The position numbers and the translations under genes are program-made. Shown piece by piece: positions 11,045 to 21,829 of a stretch of 64,000 nt of DNA; position 1 is the stretch's first letter; the number at the start of each line of letters is the position of its first letter. This DNA is from Oegoconia quadripuncta (Eukaryota; Arthropoda; Insecta; Lepidoptera; Autostichidae): contig OX438755.1 of the NCBI GenBank assembly GCA_949316235.1, forward strand, positions 19,615,151 to 19,679,150, in the 5' to 3' direction. The notes beneath the pieces were generated by a model that was given only the letters and a program-made list of their open reading frames with translations, did no database searches and had not been told where the DNA came from.

Positions 11045-11335
11045 CCGCTGCTCAATTTAACCGATACTGAGCGAACCGATCACCTGGATGAGTGGAAGTC
11101 TACCACTGTACGTTTCTCAAGAAACTTCTTACCACGTACGACCACCCTGTGGAACGGACTTCCGGCAGCGGTATTCCCGAACGAGTACGACATTGGAACC
11201 TTTAAGAAACGAGCCTACACTTTCCTCAAAGCCCGGCAACGCATCTGTGACCCTTTTGGTGTTGCGGGTGTCCATGGGCGGCGGTGATTGCTTTCCATCA
11301 GGTGACCCGCATGCTCGTTTGCCGCCCTCTCATAT
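11045..11335 (+). pseudogene. LINE ORF2 C-terminus and 3' end
   Basis: One frame reads [19 protein letters not shown] and then [15 protein letters not shown], stopping near 11287. The last 60 bases contain 'gtgattgctttccatcaggt' and 'tttgccgccctctcatataa'. This is a common 3' end of a CR1/Jockey-type LINE in Lepidoptera. The same 3' end lies in reverse at 36780-36910. Confidence 0.75.
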
Positions 11336-11665
11336 AAAAAAACTTCCTATAATCTTGATTCCTGATTTTTTGTAGAAGGTTTTTTGTTAGAATACCCATC
11401 AATAATAGAATAAAAATGTTTTCTAGCCGTTCTGTAGATTGCTTTAGGTATAGGCATAGTTATAAAACCTACAATATTAAATTAAAGTTACCACTGTGAA
11501 CTACATTGCGTTGTGGAAGGTGCTAACATCTCCTGAAAGAATTTTCTAAAAAAAATTACCTTTGGCTACTTTATATTTTCTAAAAATAGTTTATTGAGTC
11601 GTGATATTCGCCCTCGATGTAATTTTTTATAAATATAAAGAAGTTAACGATAGATTTTATTGAGA

Positions 11666-12106
11666 ATAGTTACAGGAGTTGAAATTGGCGTTTTGTATGA
11701 AGAATTTCTTTAAGACTGTTTTCTCCATACAAACATTTTTGATTTTTTTTTTGGGAACGGCTAATCCAAATTTGTCTAAACTTTGTGTGTATTAACGGAT
11801 AACATTATGAGTAAGTTAAGTATAGGCTGTGTTAATTTTTAAAAGTAAACGCATTATAAAAGTTTCAGCGAATCTAAAAAATGATTATGGGAAGTGATGG
11901 GAAGCACATGAAAAGAGCTCTGTTCCAATTTTTTTTATTATGTGATTTAGCCCAAAAATTAAAAAATATTTCATGTGAAACCTTGAAATAATATTCCATT
12001 TTTCAAATAAAAAACAAATTTGGATACAGCTTTGAAAATCGCAGGAATTGGTACATATGATTAACGATGAAAAAAAACTCCAATCTCATAGGTAAATACC
12101 CAATAT
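11666..12106 (+). mobile_element. MITE-1 copy 3
   Basis: Body as in copy 2. The left inverted repeat has decayed ('acaggagttgaaattggcg'), while the right end is intact. Confidence 0.8.
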
Positions 12107-12289
12107 TTACAGCGGTAATTTTAATCTAATAGTCTATGTTTTATTACTAAATCATTATAGGTACCTACTATATCTAAAGCAAGCTACCGATTTCTTAGAA
12201 AACATTTTTATCCTATCACTGACAGGTACTTTATACACGTGCAAAAAACCTCGGCCTTTAAGATTATAGGAACTTAAAAATGTACTTAC

Positions 12290-12439
12290 TGGACTAAAAT
12301 GATTAGCGATCGAATGCAAAAGTTTTTGCGTGGAGCGACCGGCCATGACACCTATGTCTTCCTCAATAAGGTCCACCCTTTCTTTGTCGGGAACAACAAG
12401 GTTATAAACAAGCAATATCGTAGAGACGTGACCTGACAT
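12290..12439 (-). CDS. First coding exon of a small gene of unknown function
   Basis: On the minus strand an ATG at 12437-12439 is preceded in frame by TGA two codons upstream, which fixes the start. Fifty codons follow, beginning MSGHVSTILLVYNLVVPD and ending LLHSIANHFSP, then a textbook donor CCA|GTAAGT. The donor is phase 0. The residue mix looks like a real protein and no match to the repeat families is seen. A phase-0 candidate last exon lies at 5698-5871, 6.4 kb downstream across an intron full of MITEs and SINEs. The gene is divergent from the yellow gene. I do not recognise the product, and no signal peptide is evident. Confidence 0.5.
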
Positions 12440-12834
12440 TGCTCAGACACCTATACAATTCCTGCGCGTACGCATCTGACCTCGCAGCTCAGCACAAGGT
12501 CATTCACCCGAAAGCAGATTGATTGTGTCAGTACAGTAACCAATAACTCCTTAAACTTGTTTTCATTGACACAATTTTATTTTTAAACCAGTTACTAACT
12601 ACGAGATGCAATTATAATTAACTTACTTCCTTTATTGCCAATAAACTGGATGATATTGAACGCTAATGGTACAGTCAGCTTCATAACAATATAAGTAGTT
12701 TTAAAACAAAAAATTGCAAAAACCCGACTATAGATATACTTACAAATGAAAAACAAGCCGAAATAACTAATTGCAGTTATTCAAATTTAGTCAGTTAAAT
12801 CACGACGATGATTTTTTTTTATGATGGCATAGAG
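12440..12834. other. Upstream region of the minus-strand gene
   Basis: This is the 5' flank of the exon at 12290-12439 and should hold its promoter. No motif can be assigned with confidence. Confidence 0.3.
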
Positions 12835-13032
12835 AGTGCACAGTGTGCGAAGTGTAAGTTTTGTCTCGTTTTTAACTTTACCATCGCGTTCGCGTATACG
12901 AAAAAAGTCTCTATGAAAAAACTCGTTTTGCAAACTGTCCGCTAGAGGCGCTGCACATTTCTCCATATAAATCGTCACGTAAACGTGAACGCAGTAGTAA
13001 AGTTAAGTCGAAACAAAACTTAGACTCCACCC
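12835..13032. mobile_element. MITE-2 copy 2
   Basis: Inverted ends: left 'gtgtaagttttgtctcg' with 'aactttaccatcgcgttc', right their mirror with 'aagttaagtcgaaacaaaac'. The core includes 'gtccgctagaggcgctgcac'. Close to copy 3 at 50247-50436. Confidence 0.85.
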
Positions 13033-13326
13033 TCTGGACCCCTATTCTCGCACACTCGACATTTGTCTATCGATAGACATTGGCATGTCTATCTCTTTCA
13101 CACTTATATACGTGTGTAAAAGTGACAAACCTATTGATGTCGTTCGACATTGAAATCTCGAGTATGTGAAAATCAGGCTCCTGGACCCCTATTCTCGCAC
13201 ACTCGACATTTGTCTATCGATAGACATTGCCATGTCTATCTCTTTCACACTTATATACGTGTGTAAAAGTGACAAACCTATTGATGTCGTTCGACATTGA
13301 AATCTCGAGTATGTGAGAATCAGGAC
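13031..13326. repeat. Tandem pair of 147-bp inverted-repeat units
   Basis: Two near-identical units (anchors at 13041 and 13188, period 147) lie head to tail. Each has internal inverted ends ('attctcgcacactcgacatt' and its mirror 'ctcgagtatgtgagaatcag') and a small palindrome 'tgtctatcgatagaca'. Only a few substitutions separate them. Confidence 0.85.
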
Positions 13327-14468
13327 CCTGGGCGTTGGCGGTGAAGAGAAATATGCTTGCCAGCAGATCTGACCCTATTTAAAGCGTTCTGTCAGTCAGC
13401 ATATTCTTGTACCACGTCCGGCGTAAGCATCCAGTATAACAGCGCCTTAAATTTTTTTGCGAAGGCACATACAGAGTAAAAGAGCATTATTTACGACTTC
13501 AAAAAAGGAGGAGGTTCCGTGTTCGGGGCGTATTTATTTTGTCTATAAGATTTCTCCTCAGTATTATAGCAATTATTTAATTATTTATCATAATATGAGT
13601 ATTGATAATGTATATACTTAGTACTATATATATATATTATGTATATTGGATAGGTTATGTGGTATTTACAATTTACAATTTTCAATTGTTGTGTACACTA
13701 TTTTCTGCCCAATCTAATAAAACACTATGTATCTCTAAAGTTTGCTGCTAGAAAACTCTATCGGAGTTAGGCTCGCCTTTGTAACAATTTTGTGTACAAT
13801 AAAGATATTAAGATACAGATGGCTTTCAGCCTCTATGCTCCAGCGTCTGCGCAACAGTGGTAAGCTGCATACTGCTGAAAATGATTTCTGCCAGCCCGGA
13901 CTAGCCCATTCAGAAACCCTGGATGGAGCTTGTTACAGGTTCGAGGAGTTAAGTTCAAAATGCATGTTGCCCTACCTTTTCTTATGCACAACATGTTAGC
14001 ACTTGACGTCAATCACACGATGTTAAGTAAAGATAGGCCGAAAGTGGCCGAAGTTATTTGGGGGACTGGTTATCTTATATCTGACAACCAGAACACAATA
14101 ATGCTATTAACATTGCTGTTTGGCGGTAGATTAGATCGTTCTTTCCCAGTAGTCCCCTCTAACATTTTCCCTCAATTCATGCTATCTGTTCCCGTATTTG
14201 GACGCCCGCTAGAGGGGACAATGGGAAGCCTGTTTCTTAGTGTCACGAGGGGGGGCACAATTATTAAATAAGAAAATTAGTTACAACAGCTTTATTAAAT
14301 AATGTTGTAAAAAATGTCAAAAACTAAAAATAATCAACATTACGTTTGGTTTATACTAGTTAATTTATAACAATGACAAAATCTTCCGCATTTCCTTGTT
14401 ATTAAAATGTAGGTACGTACCACATCACGGCCAACAGTTGTTACTAACTTCTTTGTTTCCAATTCCAG
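13327..14468. other. Region upstream of yellow coding exon 1
   Basis: It holds a diverged SINE-C fragment (13985-14125, reverse) and otherwise unassigned sequence. The yellow coding exon opens just after an acceptor at 14467-14468, so at least one 5' untranslated exon and the promoter should lie upstream, perhaps here. No convincing core promoter was found. Confidence 0.4.
13985..14125 (-). mobile_element. SINE-C fragment, diverged
   Basis: Contains 'atgcacaacatgttagcact', 'atttgggggactggttatct' and 'accagaacacaataatgcta', the reverse-strand 3' half of SINE-C. Confidence 0.65.
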
Positions 14469-14474
14469 CTCACT

Positions 14475-14739
14475 ATGGGGACCTTCAAGACTCTAATCGT
14501 CCTCCACCTGGTTTACATCAGCACCTGCATGGACCAGCTCCACATCCAGTACGAGTGGAAGCAGCTGGACTTCCAATTTCAGTCCCCAGACGCCCGGCAA
14601 CAGGCCTTGGATTCCAAGAACTGGATTCCAGAGAATAATATTCCAATGGGATTGGAGATATATGAGGATAGGCTGTTTGTGACAGTACCTCGGTGGAAGA
14701 CAGGAGTGCCATCAAGTCTGAATTATATTAATTTGAAAG
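14475..14739 (+). CDS. yellow-b: yellow gene, coding exon 1 (signal peptide, N-terminus)
   Basis: Encodes residues 1-88. Residues 1-18 are a hydrophobic leader (FKTLIVLHLVYIST) with a likely cleavage near Cys18, so the protein enters the secretory pathway. Then IQYEWKQLDFQF (24-35), GLEIYEDRLFVTVPRWK (59-75) and GVPSSLNYINLK follow, the standard first blade of the yellow/MRJP fold. The chosen ATG is the first in frame after the acceptor at 14467-14468 and directly precedes the leader. The exon ends AAAG|gtgagt, leaving one base of the next codon. Confidence 0.93.
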
Positions 14740-14874
14740 GTGAGTTCTGCACTATTATCTGTATTAGAAGGAGAGGTTGTGATTCTGTAGGTATCTACTA
14801 GACATGGGCGCCGAGCTTGAATTTTCAGGCGGCGGCGTGCTGGGCTGAAATGGCGGTTTTTTAAGAGTATAAGT

Positions 14875-15174
14875 TCTTTTTTTTATGCACAACGGGTTGG
14901 TATTTGACCTCAATCACACCTGATGTTAAGTGAAGATGAGGTCGAAGGTGGAAACGTGCTGACCCGGAAACCCCAACACATTTGGGGGACTGGCTATCTT
15001 ATCTTTGACAACCGGAACACAACAATGCTATTAACATTGCTGCTTGGCGGCAGATTTAAATAAGATGGTGGTAGCTAGCCAGGCGTAAATTTAAATTGCC
15101 CTACCACCAACCAAACCGAGTACTTAAACATGTACCCCGCTGGGGATCGAACCCGCGACCTCCGAATCGTAAAC
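14875..15174 (-). mobile_element. SINE-C, nearly full length, in yellow intron
   Basis: tRNA-derived SINE in reverse: head at 15120-15174 with B-box-like 'ggggatcgaacccgcgacc', tail 'tttatgcacaacgggttggt'. The best + strand reference copy is 61636-61962. Confidence 0.85.
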
Positions 15175-15458
15175 TTATTTATTTTTTATTTTGTTTATTA
15201 TGGAACAAACAGTCGTTTATAAACAAAGTCAGAACTTAAAAAGAACTAAGTTTAGACCTATAATTTCCACAATTTTTATAAACTAAAATATAAATATTAC
15301 AATTTATAAAGTGCAGTGGTAAGCCAAAAAAAAAGAACAGTAACAAACAACATTTTTTTTTTTTTTTTATTGGTTATTGTGAGGTATAGTCGACGATAGC
15401 CTATTGTTGTAAACCCATCACTATATCCTATCATAAAATCGTCATCATAATAATCATA

Positions 15459-15859
15459 TATGGGTCTCTACCTATGAAATTTGAGTTTTTTTTCTTCGTT
15501 AATCATTATGTACCAATTCCTGCGATTTTCAAAGCTATATCCAAATTTGTTTTTTATTTGGAAAATGGAATATTATTTGAAGGTTTCACATGAAATATTT
15601 TTTAATTTCTGGACTAGTCCCATAAAAAATGGGTGCTTCCCATAATCATTTATTAGATTCGCTGAAACTTTTATAAAGCGGTTAATTTTTAAAATTAACA
15701 CTGCCTATACTCAAGTTATTGTTATCTGATAATACACACAAAGTTTGGCTAAATTTGGATTTGTCGTTCCCAAAAAAAAATCAAAAACTTTGTATGGAGA
15801 AAACAGTCTAATGCAATTCTTTATACAAAACGCCAATTTCATAGGTAAGGACCTAATAT
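15459..15859 (-). mobile_element. MITE-1 copy 4
   Basis: Family ends 'gggtctctacctatgaaat' and 'ataggtaaggacct'. It sits in arm 1 of the inverted duplication, and arm 2 shows an apparent empty site. Confidence 0.85.
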
Positions 15860-16155
15860 ATACTATACATGATTACTCAAGATAAAATATATTATCATAA
15901 TACATATTATTTTATAAGTCTCATGAGAAAACAGAAGCAAAAACGTTACAATTAAGGAATTTTATTAGAATGCTTTAGAATGCTAACTTTAGGTGTAAAG
16001 AATACCGTGATTTTATTCAAGATCATGGTTTTCTTTGCATAACTCGTCGGTAATTATCGTGTCTGAATAAAATCTTGTTGACTCTCACAGCGCTCAGTCG
16101 AGACCATTCCGGACTTACAAAAGGCCGGCAACAGAAAACACAAAAATATTGCAAA

Positions 16156-16564
16156 ATATTAGTGCCTATGAAATTGGAGATTTTTTTTTCGTTAATCATA
16201 TGTACCAACTCCTACGATTCTATAGCTATTACCAAATTTGTTTTTTATTTGGAAAATAGAATATATTTTCAAGGTTTCACATGAAATATTTTTTAATGTC
16301 TGAGCTAAATCACATAATAAAAAAACTTGAACACAGCTCTTTTCATGAGCTTCCCATCAACGAATTAGATATGTTCCTTCCCATATTATTTCGTAGATTC
16401 GCAGAAAAAGTGATTGCTTTTAAAAATTAACACTGCCTATATTTAACTTAATGTTATCCGATAATACACACAAAGTTAAGCTAAATTTGGATTTGCCGTT
16501 CCCAAAAAAATTTCAAAAATGTTTGTATGGAGAAAACAGTCTTAATGTAATTCTTCATGCATTC
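16156..16564 (-). mobile_element. MITE-1 copy 5, right end lost
   Basis: Left end 'tgcctatgaaattggagatt'; the right end stops within 'gtaattcttcatgcattcta' before the inverted repeat. It corresponds to copy 6 in arm 2. Confidence 0.8.
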
Positions 16565-16750
16565 TAGATAGGGCCTACTCTACAGTTATCTTTTTAGATC
16601 TGGTTTTCTATGTTAAATCGATCCGACTGTGGGATAAATGTTCTAACAAAATAAAGGTTATCGGTCAGATCAGACTATCGGATCCGATTATCTTATGGAA
16701 AAAGCTGATGTATATTCCCATTCTAAGGTTTCGTTTATAGGATATAAGCT

Positions 16751-16927
16751 GCCCGCCCACGACAAACTTTTTGTAGGACCTATGATCGGGCCGATTTTTT
16801 CGTCAATACTTTTATAACCGATATTGTGGCCGATTTTTTGTAGGACGTGAGCGTTGAAATATTGCTATCAGTACGTTCCATTTTTCTACCACAAAAAATC
16901 GGTCACCTTTGTCGGTCGTGGGCGGGC
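16751..16927. mobile_element. MITE-4 copy 1 (177 bp)
   Basis: Ends are 'gcccgcccacgac' and 'gtcgtgggcgggc'. The body has 'tttttgtaggac' repeats and 'gctatcagtacgttccattt'. A second copy is at 30347-30525. Confidence 0.85.
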
Positions 16928-16938
16928 AGCCTTATCAT

Positions 16939-17495
16939 TCGACCGATTGGTGTAGTAGAGTAAGTACACTGCCATCGAAACCAACGGTTGCGGGTTCGAA
17001 GAGGTAAATGTTTGTGTAATGAATACGAACATTAATTCCCGAGTCTTGGATGTTTAGATATTTATGTAAGTATATTTATCCGTTATCTTATAGGCCCGTA
17101 TTAATAAACCTTTCTCAAGATTGAGAACAGTCTTGTGACTGGTCTCAAGTAAATGTGTTGATTAATAAACCTAACTTGAGACCTGAAAGTTACGTAAGTA
17201 AAGTACCTACTCACTTGAGAGGTGCCCGTATTAATGAACGAAACCAAGACTATTATTCATTCGCCGCAGAGGCGAATACTTGAGAAGTGATCTCAGCTGA
17301 GTAGACCTCAAGATTGGTTTATAAATTAGCACGGAGCTTGAGATGGCGTCAACTGCTTAAGACGCATCTCGGTTGACACAGCCTCAAGACTTATATTGAG
17401 ATTGATTTATTAATACGGGCCTTAGTATCCATAGTACAAGCTTTGCTTAGTTTGGGACTAGATGATTGGTGTAGGTGTCCGAAATTATTAAGGGG
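16939..17495 (+). mobile_element. SINE-A interrupted by MITE-5
   Basis: The head begins 'gaccgattggtgtagtagag' and the 3' part resumes at 17425 as 'gtatccatagtacaagcttt'. The uninterrupted copy at 38529-38770 reads straight across the junction. Confidence 0.8.
17091..17424. mobile_element. MITE-5 copy 1 inside SINE-A
   Basis: Terminal inverted repeats 'ggcccgtattaataaacc' and its mirror flank about 330 bp. TTA at 17088-17090 and 17422-17424 may be the target duplication. Contains 'cattcgccgcagaggcgaat' and 'gatctcagctgagtagacc'. Confidence 0.8.
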
Positions 17496-17501
17496 TACTC
17501 A

Positions 17502-17712
17502 CTTGAGAGGTGCGCGTATTAATGAACGAAACTCAAGACTGTTATTCATTCGCCGCAGAGGCGAATACTTGAGAAGTGATCTCAGCTGAGTAGACCTCAA
17601 GATTGGTTTATAAATTAGCACGGAGCTTGAGATAGCGTCAACTGCTTAAGACGCATCTTGGTTGATACAGCCTCAAGACTTCTATTGAGACTGGTTTATT
17701 AATACGGGCCTG
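17502..17712 (+). mobile_element. MITE-5 copy 2, 5'-truncated
   Basis: A near copy of 17214-17422, beginning 'tactcacttgagaggtgcg' and ending 'taatacgggcc'. Together with the flank 17714-17800 it is mirrored at 21258-21560. Confidence 0.8.
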
Positions 17713-18332
17713 ACTACATTGACCCCAGATTAATCACACCTGTACCAGGATAGCATAACACAGCGCAAGTTACCTTCCTCTATCGTAATTTCTGTATCGA
17801 CTTCTATTCAGATTGATTTATTAATACGGGCATTAGTAGGGATAAGCTAAGCTTGTACTAGGGATAGTACAAGCTTAGCTTAGTTTGGGATTGGTGCAAG
17901 TGTCCGAAATTATCATTATTATTTACTTCAGTGGTAGCATTGTCGACTATCATGTCGTGGTGTGTCATAACTTAAGTAACAACTTAAGTAATATTTAGGT
18001 TAGGCGGTTTAATTCCAGATTAGCTAAGTGGTAGCTCACTCTGTAACTAGGTTCAGACCTATTTACATAAACAATTTTCCGGTTGGTCCATACATAACAC
18101 ATGAGGCTGCGTTTGCGCAAGTGAATATCGAATTCTCGTGACTTTTACAAGTCATTTCTCTGATAGCTAAATCGTGTTTCTCTCACTTTCACTCCTTAAA
18201 ATGTGTGACTTTTGAAAAATATTGACACAGTTGAAAATTATCGTAATATCATTTAATTATGTACAATCGGGCTCATAAGTAATACATAAGACGGCATAAG
18301 AATTAATATACATAAATAATGTTTGACGATTT

Positions 18333-18632
18333 GACGACCTGTTTGGTGTAGTGGTGTGGTGTGTCTGACCACTATACAAAAAGGTGTTCGAATCCCGCTA
18401 GAGGCATAATGTTCGTGTGATGAATAAGGACATGTGTACCCGAGTTATGGATGTTTTCATTTATAATGAGTGTTTATTTACAAAAAAAAATGTATGTATG
18501 TAGCATATCAACCATCTGGTATCCACAACACGAGCCTATAGTTGCTTACTGTGGAACTAGATGGCGCTGTGTGTATGTCTAAGGATATTTATTTATTTAT
18601 ATATTTATTTATTTATATATTTATTTATTTAT
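18333..18632 (+). mobile_element. SINE-B, full length with TTTA tail
   Basis: Head 'gacgacctgtttggtgtagt', B-box-like 'gttcgaatcccgctagagg', tail 'aactagatggcgctgtgtgt', then a (tattta)n tract at about 18583-18632. Confidence 0.8.
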
Positions 18633-18639
18633 ATAATGT

Positions 18640-18985
18640 CACAGCTGTTTCCCGTAGGAGTAGGCAGAGTCCATAGACTGCCACTTCCTACGATCCTGAC
18701 ACACATCTTTTGCTTCATTCACTATCATACGCCTGTAGCACACGCATACTCTAGTGTATCCTGATGTTACTTTTATGAATTGTTATAAAATATGTTTATC
18801 CAATTGCTTTTAAACTTATGGTATGTGTGTGGCTGGAGATACAAATAAACGATTTATCTATCTATCTATCTCATAAGATTGTTCATACATGCTCGTCGGT
18901 TTAAGACATCCCCGATTTGATCATGCGTACGTTCGCCTTGCTCTTCCCCTATCAACACTACCATCCACATTCTAAAAATAGGATA
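18640..18985 (-). pseudogene. LINE tail fragment with GATA-type tail
   Basis: The reverse strand matches the 2398-2690 family ('tgtttcccgtaggagtaggc', 'tcatacatgctcgtcggtt'). It is split at 18765-18880 by another 3' end finishing in (tatc)n. Confidence 0.65.
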
Positions 18986-19357
18986 GTGTAATAAGCGCTA
19001 TAGACTGCAGGAGGTATCTAAGGTAGAAATCTACATTTACCCAAATTCATTACCCTCCTCTCCAACCTGCACCCTTAATTCTGTGCCTGCACAGTCAGTC
19101 AATTGCAAAATAACTATTTTCCTTAGGTATTTTTATTGTGCCAACGTACTTTGATCATCTTCAAGTGAAGTGAATTGCGTGTTCAACCTTCGCCTACCCA
19201 AGCCCTACTAGCATCAGTAAAACTTCAGCCTTGATACCAAGATCTCAGCATGGGAACACACCGAAATCGCCATTGTCTTAATAAATGAGACGTAAATTAA
19301 GTCGTCACGGTGTTTTGACTATGGATTACATTAATATGTATGTATGACAGACCGGGT
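18986..19357. other. Non-coding stretch, nothing recognised
   Basis: No supported gene, RNA or repeat assignment. Confidence 0.35.
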
Positions 19358-19690
19358 AATTTTTTTTTTTTGGTAGGCTTTACTCCTCTCGGAGATAGGG
19401 AGCTAAGCCCATACAGCCATGTCTTAATTCTCTGTTTCTTTGTTTAGTCATGCCAGTCTCAGCAGTCATTTAGTTGCTTGCATGCTTTACGAAAGATTTT
19501 GGCGGCTTCTTATGGGAACCCGAGAGCTTCGTTACGCACTTTAATTTCCACCTCTCTTCACCTGTACACCTTCAGTATCTTTTGCTGTACAATATTCGGC
19601 CGTTATTAAACTTCAAAACTCAGAATGCACAAATTTCAAGAAATAAAAACATAATTGCAACACCACTCGCCGAGTTCCCGCCAAAAAGCC
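19358..19690 (+). repeat. Repeat D copy 2, in yellow intron
   Basis: T-rich start, 'tttggcggcttcttatggga', end 'cactcgccgagttcccgcc'. About 60 bases shorter than copy 1. Confidence 0.75.
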
Positions 19691-20099
19691 ACCCGCTGAT
19701 TCACAGAGGGGTTTCTTGTATGTATTCTTTTGAGGTTAAGTTAGTAGGGTACTTGTTTACAGAATTAATTAGGTACAGAAAATCAAACATTAGGCTTTTA
19801 TGGGCTGTGTGTTAATGTTCTTTGTCTATTTGTAGAGGCGAGAGGTGATGGGAAGCTTGTTCTTCACACTAAAGCCTCACTCAAGGTCCAATTTGTTGTG
19901 GCAGGATGTATCTTAATGGCCATTGTCCATCCTATCGTTGTAATTAAAAAACTATCTGGAGGGTTAATGTCGCTCTAATTACTTAATTATCAAACGTATT
20001 ATTGTCTATCGGCCCATTAGCTGCGACTTTATCATACTGTAAATTAATGCAATTGGAGTACGTAGACAGAAGGTATTCACAGTGAGTCACTACAAGCAA

Positions 20100-20330
20100 T
20101 TAAAGATATCATCATCAACACGCACGTCACAGGTCGGAACGATTGACAGAGCGACCGGTAGGAAGAGGTCCAGCGACTTCCCGCGATTTTGATCAGGTCG
20201 TCCCTCAAACCTTATGAGTGCCGGTGCATAGTCTCCAGTCGAGAACTTGATGCCCCATCGGTTCTTTGAGTTACGTGTCCTGCCCACTACCACCTCTATT
20301 CTTTCTTACACACCCTGTTTCTTTCTTTAA
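20100..20330 (-). pseudogene. LINE ORF C-terminal remnant (RTE-like)
   Basis: The reverse strand shows GHVTQRTDGASSSRLE and DDLIKIAGSRW in broken frames, a common C-terminus of insect RTE-like LINEs. Short 3' relics of the same kind lie near 31020-31090, 39590-39670, 41790-41880 and 45770-45920. Confidence 0.6.
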
Positions 20331-20759
20331 TTAGTCTGGGTTCCGGTTGGAAGTGACTGGTTCCTCATAACAGCCGAAACTTGATTGATTGATTGAAAGG
20401 GCTCCCCCAAGGATCTCTACAACCAGTGGTCCTGGTTACACTGGTTAGTCACTCTGGAAATCTATGGGAGATGCCTATGGAGTAAGACGTTTTGTGGCTG
20501 ATATGGTGATAATGAATAATATAAAGAATTATTCAAAACAAGCTACCTATCAGCAATCTCATAAACAAATTCAGCATGTGTCGCAAATTAGCAAAGGAAT
20601 GACGTCATAATGGTAAACTCATGTTGACATTTTAAATAACCGTTTCAGCGAGGAAGTGTGAATATATTAACGAAAACACTACAACGAACAGCGAAATTCA
20701 ATTTACAGACGTGACTTCAAAAAGTAGGTTTATTTCCGATTTCATTTGCAGTACCTATT

Positions 20760-21084
20760 CAGGGGTGGGCAAACTTATTTCATGAAGGGCTAGAAAACGT
20801 AAAAAAACACCCATTTTGTTTGAATTTTTATGATAAATAGGCATTATAGGTAAATAATTAGGTAGAAACTTATAAAAAAAAAACTAATTTATTGTTTGAA
20901 GGCCCTGCCATGTCTTTTAATGCAGGTTCGAGCTGCTATGATGTGATTTTTAACCACGATTAAAGGTGGTCGTCAGTTACCCTACTTCTAAGGCATCCAT
21001 GTTTTCAAGAGACGTTGGCGGCCAGATTAAAGACCATCGCGGGCCAGAGTTGGCACGCGTGCAGTACTTTGTTGGCCACCCCTG
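20760..21084. mobile_element. hAT-like non-autonomous element (325 bp)
   Basis: Starts 'caggggtgggcaaactt' and ends 'gttggccacccctg', a classic hAT terminal inverted repeat. The 8 bases on each side (tacctatt / attatcgt) do not match, so the duplication has decayed or one end is altered. Confidence 0.75.
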
Positions 21085-21257
21085 ATTATCGTCAGAACTC
21101 ATACGAGTAGGAACAAGGTTTTTTGTCGCATAGCACCGCTGTGAATTCTTTCTGAATGGGTCAATTAGTTATGTTAACTTGATACCGGCGGTCATTATTT
21201 CGACGTTCAAACTAGCAATGTAGTCAAGGAGTCCTTCAATAGCCGCTATATATCGGT

Positions 21258-21676
21258 TTCACAGAAATTACGATAGAGGAAGGTGAATTGCGCTGCGTTA
21301 TGCTATCCTGGTACAGGTGTGATTAATCTGGGGTCAATGTAGTCAGGCAGGATAAACCAATCTCAATACAAGTCTTGAGGCTGTATCACCCGAGATGCAT
21401 CTTAAGAAGTTGACGCTAGCTCAAGCTCCGTGCTAAGTTATAAACCAATCTTGAGGTTTACTCAGCTGAGATCTCTTCTGAAGTATACGCCTCAGCGGCG
21501 AATGAATGATAATCTTGAGTTTCGTTTATTAATACGCGCACCTTTCAAGTGAGTACTGCTTGAGTATGCACGTGCTTTTCAGGTCTCAAGTTAGGTTTAT
21601 TAATCAACACGTTTACTTGAGACCGGTCATAAGACTGTTCTCAATCTTGAGAATGGTTTATTAATACGGGCCTTAG
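21258..21676 (-). mobile_element. MITE-5 copy 3 plus flanking host repeat
   Basis: MITE-5 in reverse (about 21345-21676, ending 'taatacgggcctta') with the same flank as copy 2 ('cctggtacaggtgtgattaa'). This indicates duplication of a larger repeat that already carried the MITE. Confidence 0.75.
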
Positions 21677-21829
21677 ATGTACGTAAGTTTACTCGCCTCC
21701 GTGTAAACAATATAGGGTTTACGAATTGGAGGTCGCAGGTTCGAGTTCAGCTAGGTACATTTTTAGCATTCGATTTGGTTGGTGGTAGGGAATTTTAAAT
21801 GTCCGCCTGGCTATATAGCTACCACTATC

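Larger units (their letters stand above)
15330..16564 (+). repeat. Inverted intronic duplication, arm 1
   Basis: This arm matches 27251-28184 in reverse complement: 15380-15455, then 15870-16150, then MITE-1 copy 5. The shared non-MITE part includes 'cctattgttgtaaacccatc' and 'cttgttgactctcacag'. MITE-1 copy 4 (15459-15859) interrupts arm 1 where arm 2 has none. Both arms lie inside the yellow intron, 11 kb apart. Confidence 0.8.

Noticed and set aside
13376..13400. TATA-like tatttaaag followed by TCAGT initiator-like sequence
   Set aside because: Spacing is only about 17-20 bases, too short for a TATA-initiator pair, and no transcript evidence.
13930..14271. 113-codon frame upstream of the yellow gene
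   Set aside because: Most of it overlaps a reverse SINE-C fragment; no protein features.
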